Part shown: in pieces, positions 56,701 to 64,000 of the stretch
Layout: each line of letters opens with the position of its first letter
Numbering within the stretch: the first letter of the stretch is position 1
Notes under the pieces: generated by a model
The model's database searches: none
Told to the model about the DNA's origin: nothing
The model's input: the letters and a program-made list of their open reading frames with translations, nothing else
Source: Lantana camara
Taxonomy: Eukaryota; Streptophyta; Magnoliopsida; Lamiales; Verbenaceae
DNA: 64,000 bases
Reading direction: 5' to 3'
NCBI GenBank assembly: GCA_037501455.1
Contig: CM074863.1
Coordinates: forward strand, 10,536,001-10,600,000
Made by a program: the position numbers and the translations under genes

Positions 56701-58299
56701 AATATGGTCAGGGGGAGTATGTCAGAAGCTGCGAGAGCCTTTATGGGAAGTGTTTACCGTGAGAGGACTCCGAGTTCTGTACAGGAGGCCATTCAAGATA
56801 AAGAATGGTGGAAGGCCATGAATGTGGAAATGGATGCCCTGATAGAAAATGGAACCTGGGAGAAATGTAAATTACCCCAGGGGAAGAGACCAGTAGGGTG
56901 TAAATGGGTTTTCACCATCAAGTACAAAGCAGATGGTACATTGGAACGGCATAAGGCTCGTCTGGTTGCAAAAGGGTACACCCAAACATACGGAATAGAC
57001 TATTCCGAGACCTTCTCCCCTGTAGCAAAGATAGACACTGTCCGAGTTCTCCTGTCAATCGCTGCAAATCAGGATTGGCCACTTCACCAGTTTGATGTCA
57101 AGAACGCCTTCTTACACGGGGATTTAACAGAAGAGGTCTACATGGAAGCCCCACCTGGGTTTACTGATCAGTTTCAGAACAACGAGGTGTGCAGACTCAG
57201 AAAGGCACTCTATGGTCTCAAACAATCACCCCGAGCGTGGTTCGGACGATTCACAGTGGCAATGAAGAAATATGGGTACAAGCAAAGCAACTCTGACCAT
57301 ACCCTGTTTCTGAAAAGGAGGGGAGACTTGGTTACATGTTTGATCATCTATGTCGATGACATGATCATCACAGGGAGTGATAAGGAAGAAATGGACCGAC
57401 TCCGAGAAAATCTATTCAAGGAGTTTGAAATGAAGGACTTGGGAGGTCTAAAATATTTTCTGGGAATTGAAGTGTTGAGGTCTAAAAAGGGAATCTTTAT
57501 CTCACAAAAGAAGTACGTCCTTGACTTGCTTACTGAAACCGGGATGTTAGAATGTAAGCCTGCTGAGACTCCGATTCAACTAAATCACAAACTCAGGGTA
57601 GAAGGAGACGGCGTACCAGCAGAGAAAGAAAGATATCAGCGAATAGTTGGGAAGTTGATCTATTTATCCCACACTAGGCCGGACATTGCATATGCCGTGG
57701 GAGTAGTCAGCCAGTTCATGCACCAACCGAAGAGGAGTCACATGGAAGCTGTGATGAGGATAATCCGCTACTTGAAGGGTTCTGTAGGAAATGGGATCAT
57801 GTTTGGGAGACATGATCACTTGGAAATAGAGGCCTATACGGATGCTGACTGGGCGGGAAATCCGAATGATAGAAGGTCTACTTCAGGATTCTTTACATTG
57901 GTTGGGGGAAATGTTGTGACGTGGAGGAGCAAGAAACAGAAAGTTGTAGCTCTGTCCAGTGCAGAGGCTGAATTTCGAGGGATCGCTAAAGCAGTAACAG
58001 AGATTATTTGGCTAAGGAAACTTATGACTGAACTAGGAATGGCCCCACATAGCCCGAGCCAGTTGAAGTGTGACAACAAGGCGGCGATCAGCATCTCAGA
58101 GAACCCCGTACAGCATGACAGAACGAAACATGTCGAAGTTGATCGACACTTTATAAAGGAGAAACTGGAAGATGAGACTATCGAGCTACCTTTTGTCAGA
58201 TCAAAGGAACAACTCGCAGACATCCTAACCAAAGCAGTTACGGGACAAACTTTTCAGACGACACTTGACAAGCTAAGGATTGGCGACCCCATCACTTAG
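53771..58299 (+). pseudogene. copia Gag-Pol polyprotein with a single frameshift
   Basis: The first frame (53771-56245) holds a full gag domain (SDNYPVWARLMKMAI near residue 55), a CCHC knuckle (CSYCGKPNHTKEGC near 295), protease (DSGATDT near 448), and the integrase zinc region and core (HRRLGHPS, VHSDVWGP, SDNGREY). The second frame (to 58299) carries the integrase C-terminus, RT (YVDDM) and RNase H (ALSSAEAEF). The family phrase PPRVFG is followed in the other frame by VFVHIP, so a single base is missing near 56187-56190. The lesion is small and the LTRs match, so it may be very recent or a sequencing error. Apart from it the element would be complete. Confidence 0.95.
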
Positions 58300-58300
58300 C

Positions 58301-58311
58301 TTGAGGGGGAG
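58301..58311 (+). other. copia polypurine tract
   Basis: TTGAGGGGGAG lies directly before the 3' LTR. Confidence 0.85.
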
Positions 58312-58493
58312 TGTTAGGATATACGATTGTATAAGGAAAAGATATCGGTTTCCCTAATTAACGGAGTGTATTAATCCCTAGCTTATAGGGATTTCTCCCT
58401 ATTAATACTAGGGTAATCTATGTATTCCGAGAGCAATTACAAACAATGAATTCAATAAAATACTTTTCTTCAACTCTTGCCTTTGGTTTAACA
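58312..58493 (+). repeat. copia 3' LTR
   Basis: 182 bp, matching 53481-53662; followed by the target duplication CTCTG. Confidence 0.95.
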
Positions 58494-58973
58494 CTCTGGA
58501 TAGTTATAAGACTAATCAAAGTATGGGACAATCTGTTTACATTGAGATGAGCTCCAAATATACAGTAATATCACGAAACATGACAGGATAAACAAGACAA
58601 TCTGCAGGTAGGAGATGAGATTTTTGTTTTTTAAGGATTTTCTTTGTTTGATACCAGGATATTCTATGGACACTATGACACTAAAATGAAAATCTTTGAG
58701 CATGGAGATCATCTCCAGGTTGTGTGAATCATAACACAGTGAAACAAATGAAACCAAAAGAGAATCTGCACCCGTCTCCAGTTCCTGCCAAGCTCTCAAC
58801 TATGTATCTAACTAGCTGAAATTTTCATGAAACTAAAATGAGTGTATATACATACACCACTTTTACAATCTTCTTATTTTTGTCTGTTTCTGACCAACTA
58901 TATTGGCAGTATTCACATTTCAATTATCCAATTTCTGTTTGCTATCCTTTCTTCAAAATCACTTCCTGTGACC
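58494..58973. other. 3' flank of the right UPS copy
   Basis: No gene was seen; it contains the likely 3' untranslated region of the minus-strand permease. Confidence 0.4.
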
Positions 58974-60485
58974 TTATGAAGCCATAAGCACACCAACAGC
59001 AGCAATAAACATTGACAGCATCCAAACAAGAAGAACATACGTTCTTCTTGATGATCTTCTGTACTCTCCAAACAGAAGTATACCCCAGAATGTACTCACA
59101 AGCGGAAGCGCCTGACACCTGTCATATACGAGCACAAAATGTATGATAAGCAATAAGTTTCATACTTCTCCTGTAGAGGGTCAAGTTTGTAAATAAAGCA
59201 AAGTTTTGGGGTCGATATGTAATTGTACCTGAACGGCATCAGCTGCAGCGTATCCTGCAGCCTGACCTCCCATAAACTGAAGACCATTCCCGAAACCACA
59301 CAACAGTCCGGCAAATAGGGCCCATCCTCTACCGTTCCAGTCTGATAAGTAAGCTTTCATCGATGATTTGGGCAAATTCAAGACGGGGTGATACAAGAAA
59401 GTGATGTTTAGAATAATGGCGATCATGAAGCATGATACTGAGAAGTAGAAGAACGCAGTGTAAACAGTTAAGTGATGAACGCCATGTTTTAGTGTATGCC
59501 ACTGATCATTAGTGGCGAGATTGAAAGCCGGGGAAAACAGAGAAAAGCAAACTCCTGCAAAGAATGTTATCCCCAAGCCAAGAATAGAGCCCTTTCCAAA
59601 CACCTGCCAGCAAAGGGAATTATGGGAAAAAGAAACAATAAAGTAAATATCAGTTTCAAGATTTTCTTTTTGTCTTTTTTATTGAGGGGGGTGGAGTGGG
59701 TTGGTATTAGCACAAGTGCCAAACGAACAACCTTAATCGCCCTTTTATTCTCGAGTTCGATGAGAAAACGTGCCATCCCAAATTTTGCCTTCTCCATTGT
59801 CGCGGTCCCATCCTCTGGATCTATTATTCGTTTAGAATTTATGAGTTTCATTTACCAAAATAAAATGGTGATCTACTAATATTCAACTAAAGAACATCTT
59901 ACCTTTGACTGTATATGCTGCATCTATGACTGAAGCATCTTTTATCCTGTCAAATTTCAGTAGAGTTCAAAACTCGCATCAGTAAACCTGCTAGTAAATC
60001 TCAAGTCTGAGCAACAATCCAATAATCCACATTTGTGATTTCGTTTTCAGCAGTACAAGAAATAGATAAAAAGAATTAAGAAAGAGTACATACAATGTTC
60101 CCTCTTTGCTGTCATTTGAGAAACTAGTGAGCTTAGCCTTATTATCTACAGCATTGGATGAATGTACTGCAGAACCAAGGCAAACAGCAATCAGAAAGCA
60201 CACAACACCGGGAAAAAGAATCTCGGCTTTGTTGATTTTGTTGTCTAAGAAATAATTCAAGCTTGTGCCTGCATAAAAGGAAGTTATATCAGGTGCATAC
60301 AAACGCAAAAAAAAAAAATTAGAGAGAGAAAAAGAGGAAAATGTACCTATGACAACAGTTATACTTGAAGTGATGACCTCAGTCACAGACAAACCAACAA
60401 ATGCCCATGCATATTGTGTTGCCAAATTTCCAAGACTTAGAACAATCCCACCAGCCATTGCAAACAATACACTAGGCCAGTTATC
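58974..60485 (-). CDS. Ureide permease (UPS), exons 3-8 in frame, own 5' end lost
   Basis: Six exons with GT-AG borders: 60485-60347, 60268-60094, 59946-59903, 59820-59732, 59603-59229 and 59111-58974. Their phases add up to 319 uninterrupted codons. Landmarks are DNWPSVLFAMAGGIVLSLGN, NYFLDNKINKAEILFPG, FFAGVCFSLFSPAFNLATND, FGNGLQFMGGQAAGYAAADA and ALPLVSTFWGILLFGEYRRS. UPS carriers move allantoin, uracil and related compounds across membranes and have about ten membrane helices; the first helices (exons 1-2, as at 52801) are missing here. The stop (58974-58976) is followed in frame by GHRK and TGA (58959-58961), so the end looks shortened by five residues. An upstream exon of other origin (60991-60761) could supply a start. 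Confidence 0.85.
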
Positions 60486-60524
60486 CTGCATTGATTTGTA
60501 AAATGGGAGAATTACATTCACACA

Positions 60525-60760
60525 CCTTGAGGTTTGACCAAATTACACAAACTTCCCCTGCTAGGAAAATTTCAAACTTTTCTCATGTCAAAGAATTACT
60601 GTAAGGTTAGACCTGCTATTATAGTCATAACTCATACACTTAATCAAATTCTAACCAGTAAGTTCCGAGTTTAAATTATGATGTTCATAAAAGGCTAGAG
60701 ATTTTGTCATAAAAATTCATCAATCCAAATGTAATAAGAATTCATCAAAATTCATCTTAC
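60525..60760. mobile_element. MITE-like sequence in the new UPS intron
   Basis: It starts GGGAGAATTACATTC with the words AAATTACACAAACTTCCCC and AGGTTAGACCT. A related piece lies at 63600-63890 in the protease intron (AATTATACAAACTTCCCC, GAGGTTCGGCCT). The termini are too diverged to set limits. Confidence 0.45.
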
Positions 60761-60991
60761 AGTCAGAAATAATCTTGAAAAATCTGCTTCATCAGGCGAT
60801 TCAGCTGCATCGGTAACCTCCCCAGTTATTTCATCAACATCAGGAATTGCCAACAACTGAAAGAACTTCTGAATAATGTCAGAACGCTCATCATATGTCC
60901 GATTCCCTTTCATAATTCTTCCACCATCAAATGAGTTTTTTGTACGAACGTCATCGCATTTGACTTTGGGAGACCCACTTTTCTTAGCCAT
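60755..60991 (-). CDS. Unrecognised exon, possible new start of the UPS gene
   Basis: ATG 60991 opens a 79-codon frame (MAKKSGSPKVKCDDVRTKNS ... RTYDERSDIIQKFFQLLA ... ESPDEADFSRLFLT). The family is not recognised; it is hydrophilic with no membrane segment. After codon 77 lies ACT|GTAAGA, a good donor in phase 0, and the first intact UPS exon (60485) also begins in phase 0 after TGCAG. Splicing across 275 bp would yield a 396-residue chimera, about the length of a normal UPS. Without splicing the frame ends at TGA 60752-60754. It could instead be the tail of an unrelated gene fragment. Confidence 0.4.
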
Positions 60992-61230
60992 AGCTCTTTC
61001 AACCTCCGTCACACCAATTCCCCAGTTTCCGAATTTCCCACACACCGAAACCCTTTTTCTAAATTTCGATGCACACTCAAGAAACGACACACACTCCAAG
61101 AATATGAAAAACACACTCAAGAAACGACACACTCTCTGCAAGAATATGAAACAACACACGGACACACACTCAACGAAACACACACTCTCTAACAAAACCA
61201 AAAAAAACACATACAAAAACAGACACACAC

Positions 61231-61440
61231 TCAGCGGGGGTTGGCGTTGCGTAATTGTAGATTACCGCATGCAGCTTTATGCCATTGCGTCTCTGCAATA
61301 GATACAAAATAGGTTTTCTCGCATTGTAAACACTTCCACTCTACGTGGATTTTCCTCTTTTCCGCTTTCTTTGTCACATTGTCCAATTCTTCCGTTGTTC
61401 TGCATTTCTTGAAATCACACTCTTGCATGGTGCTGGCCAT
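61231..61440 (-). CDS. Small C2HC-finger protein, family not recognised
   Basis: A complete 69-residue frame from ATG 61440 to TGA 61231. Cys37-x2-Cys40-x13-His54-x3-Cys58 looks like a single zinc finger, with Trp35 before the first cysteine. The N-terminal ECDFKKCRTTEEL adds two more cysteines (8 and 13). No signal peptide or membrane segment was seen. The same spacing and motifs occur in the frameshifted gene at 46312-46609, so the frame is evolutionarily real. It lies 240 bp upstream of the exon at 60991 on the same strand and could be part of the same transcript. A nucleic-acid or protein-binding role would be a guess from the finger only. Confidence 0.6.
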   Translation of the reverse strand: MASTMQECDFKKCRTTEELDNVTKKAEKRKIHVEWKCLQCEKTYFVSIAETQWHKAACGNLQLRNANPR

Positions 61441-62970
61441 GGATCTGATGTGGGTTAGAATGTCACAATTTTATGAATCAAGAAGCTGAGTTGGCAGGAG
61501 TAGAAGAAGAAATTTTCGGAAGATAGAGAGTGAGTTCGCGTAGAGAGAGAATGACGAAATGAAATTAGATCGATCAAATACTTGCTCGGCAAGTTCTGAG
61601 AGGAAGTTCATATGGTATCAGCAACAGGCATATAACGGCCAATAAAAATGAGTTAAAAGCGTGTGTAAAAGCCAAAGAAGCGTGTTATTTGTGTTTGTGA
61701 AATAAAATTGCAAGTTTTGGAGTTGAAATTACAATTTGTGAAAACTTTTAAGGCAAAACAAAAAAGAAAAAGAAAAATGGGATTGTGCGTATGATATACT
61801 CAGGTCACTATTCCCTTCAGAAAAAATTAAAAAGAAGTGATTAGAAGAAAGATAATCGTATTTGCAATGAAAATTGATAATCACATTTAATTTTTATAAA
61901 GTTATTAATTAATCCTAAAATATTTTTTTATTATAATGTGATCTAAGTATTATATTAATTAAAAATTATTATAATTTTATATAAGATTAATTATAATTGA
62001 TTAAATATAGATTTATTTTATATATACTTTTATTTATAAATTTATAAAAATTAAGAAAAGTGAAAAGATTTATCACGTAATTGCACATTTTTTTCATTAC
62101 GAGATTTTTCAGACTACCAAATTCTGATTGAAATAGATCTTTTTAGCATCATGTTTGATTAATTTATTAGGAAAAATGAAACATCCGCGTCAGCATATAT
62201 GACAAGAATAATTTTTAATTAAAGTATTCAAATTACCTCTTGTAATCTCTCAATTATACAAACTTTTAATTTATTCAAAATTAGGTCAAACTCAGAAGGT
62301 ATTAGTACCTCATGCCAATTTATGTATATATAAAAGAACTTTTGTTGTAATCTCCCTAATAATTACTTGAAGAAGCCAGTTATGTTATAGCATTGAACTT
62401 AAGCAGCATATAGGACCAGATTTCATACAGGGACATATATGTAATAAAGAGTCAAAATAAGAGGATTAAGCAAGAACTAAAACCGTTATGGGATTTAATG
62501 TAAGTACTTGTAGCATCGAACAATCTCAATCTTGAATTTGCATTGATTTAATTAAAAGTCTCGTATTTAAGTTATTGAATATACATAAACAGTTGATAAA
62601 AAGAAGTTTACCGCGTAACAAAATATATTAGTTGTAGTAAAATATATATCGAAACTGATATTTTAAAAAGTATACTATATATATAGTAAGATTGTATTAT
62701 TTACAAGAAAGAAAATGGAGTTTTACACTTTCATATTCTTTTAGATGTTAAATAAATATGTGCATGCCAGCTCCATTTGCTGTTGGAAAACATGGGTTAT
62801 TTGCTCCCCAAAAAATTTGAAGAATGTTTTACTTTTCTGGGTTAAAATTAAGAATGTTGATGAGCCTCATGACATTGCCTGAAACCAAAACTTATGAGGC
62901 ATGATTTCAAACTACACTAGCTAATCCAGCCATTTTCAACAACAGTTATACCTACAAATCACATCTTAAA
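61441..62970. other. Intergenic
   Basis: Pyrimidine-rich flank near 61500-61560, which could be a promoter of the C2HC gene, then AT-rich sequence. No gene or bounded repeat was seen. Confidence 0.4.
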
Positions 62971-64000
62971 CTAAAGAGAAGTCTGAGGCAGTCCTCTCCT
63001 CGTTTCGATACCATAATTTACATGTACACCATTGTACACACCTTCCCTTCTCGGATCTTGATCGCTGCCCCCTAAACAGGACACCGAGACAAATCCCTTC
63101 TTCTCCTGGCCCGCAAATCTCGTCTGAGCCTTACTTCCCGGAAACATACTGCACGAGATGGATCTCCTGGATGTGGGGTCCACCTGATACAAAGGCGGGA
63201 AGATTGAAGAGAGTGAATTAACATCTGCATGATCCACTGTGCTGAAGGAGTCTCTGGTGCTCTCGGTTGTAAAAGATGAATCATCCGAGCTGGTAAAAAG
63301 GGACCATTCGCTGGACGTTGCATCTGAGAACTCTGAGTGATGGTTTCTCAGGATTGAAGGTCTGCTTTTGCTTTCTCTAACAAGGATATCTCTGGAGACG
63401 TTGCAATCTGCATTTGTTTCCAACTTGTGATCCGAAGAATTGTGATTTGTCTTTTGTGACGTTTTTGCAGACCGGTGGGTTTTTGATGGGCCATGCTTGG
63501 ATGATTTCCCGCTACAGCCTCTAATGGGGCGTGGATATGATCTGGAGAAGACAAGTATAGATAAACATTGAAAAAAGTGGCATAAAGAAAGACGAAAGGG
63601 ACAAGTATACTGGCATTGCCCTAATTATACAAACTTCCCCATGACATTTGTTAAATTACAAAAACTTCCCCGAAAATACAGTGAGGTTCGGCCTAATGCA
63701 TGCTATAATAGTAATAAATTTACATTCAAATATTGACCAGCAAGTGTGCAGGACAAAACAGAGTACTAAAAAAAGAATCGAGATGATATCATCAAACTTC
63801 ATCAGTCAAGATTTGATGTAAGTTACTTGATAGGGGAAGATTTTGTAATATCTCAAACTTCAGGGGTAGTTTATGTAAAATAACCTGACAAAGAGCTTGA
63901 TTATCATGATATCAGACATCTTATGAAACTTTAATACCTCATGTAGAAGAGAATGTATGCTCCTTCTGACATCACCTGGCTCCACTCTACAGGCTGAACC
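62971..64000 (-). CDS. Ubiquitin-specific protease, last two exons (partial)
   Basis: The exon at the window edge (64000-63938) encodes VQPVEWSQVMSEGAYILFYM, the end of the USP catalytic domain (EGAY.L.Y motif). It is joined by a 396-bp intron to the last exon (63541-62971), which encodes about 190 residues of Ser-rich tail (SEFSDATSSEWSLFTSSDDS) ending at TAG 62971. USP/UBP enzymes cleave ubiquitin from proteins; the Cys and His boxes lie beyond the window. The tail after the catalytic domain and the YPRP word suggest the plant UBP15-19 or UBP20-23 groups, not decided here. No lesion was seen. Confidence 0.8.
63600..63890. mobile_element. MITE-like sequence in the protease intron
   Basis: AATTATACAAACTTCCCC on the left and GGGGTAGTTTATGTAAAATAA (about 63862) on the right are roughly inverted, with AAGATTTTGTAATATCTCAAAC inside. 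It is similar to 60525-60760. Old and diverged; no clear target duplication. Confidence 0.5.

Larger units (their letters stand above)
53481..58493 (+). mobile_element. Complete Ty1/copia retrotransposon (5.0 kb)
   Basis: LTRs 53481-53662 and 58312-58493 (182 bp each) look identical. The target duplication CTCTG is present at 53476-53480 and 58494-58498. A PBS and PPT are present. The internal region carries gag and pol with one frameshift. It is related to, but distinct from, the element at 3083-7668. Confidence 0.95.

Noticed and set aside
60876..61301. 141-codon plus-strand frame
   Set aside because: Antisense to the two small minus-strand frames and built partly of a CA-rich repeat.

Overview
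This is nuclear DNA from a flowering plant, most likely an asterid eudicot. The evidence is interrupted intron-containing genes, plant-specific families (ureide permease, DUF295/KIB1-4 propeller, PPR, R1-like LRR, GRF zinc finger), Ty1/copia and Athila-type Ty3 retrotransposons, a Mutator-like transposon and many MITEs. Lamiales would fit but cannot be shown from the sequence. No rRNA, tRNA or CRISPR array was seen.

Layout. 1-9.5 kb: a PPR gene relic, two MITEs, then a plus-strand Athila remnant split by a complete, very young copia element (3083-7668, identical-looking LTRs, 5-bp duplication) whose gag has been lost. 10.5-11.9 kb: a decayed IRE1-like kinase. 13.2-19.2 kb: a Mutator-like element with long terminal inverted repeats. 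It carries a broken MULE transposase and, converging on it from the other end, an apparently intact GRF zinc-finger/coiled-coil/tail-anchor gene, a layout that recalls maize MuDR. 19.8-31 kb: gene crumbs (MED19-like tail, R1-like LRR exon, BIM-type bHLH tail), two oppositely oriented copies of a fold-back element, a Helitron-like end, and two solo LTRs that carry coding sequence inside the LTR.

31.1-33.8 kb: two divergent single-exon DUF295 genes, the best-preserved host genes. 34.5-45.5 kb: a three-level nest, in which an Athila element (34779-44848, 1801-codon open gag-pol, LTRs differing at one seen base) sits inside a hAT-like MITE, itself inside LTR-like sequence. 46-48 kb: a small C2HC-finger gene broken by one frameshift, the duplicated 5' end of a DUF295 gene, another MITE, and a COP1-interacting-protein-7-like relic. 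48-52 kb: two truncated retroelements.

52-61.5 kb: a tandem pair of ureide permease (UPS) genes in pieces. The left one keeps its 5' exons and is cut by an LTR. The right one keeps its six 3' exons in perfect frame but has lost its own 5' end, and an unrelated 77-codon exon lies upstream in the right phase to be spliced on. A second young copia element (53481-58493) lies between them. Upstream of the right UPS lies an intact paralogue of the small C2HC protein. 63-64 kb: the last two exons of a ubiquitin-specific protease that continues beyond the window.

The genes do not form a pathway. The window records repeated TE insertion into a gene-poor stretch with local duplications (DUF295, UPS, C2HC). 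The most promising unexplained items are the MULE with its GRF tail-anchored partner gene, the C2HC small-protein family, the possible chimeric UPS, and the solo LTRs with embedded coding tails.
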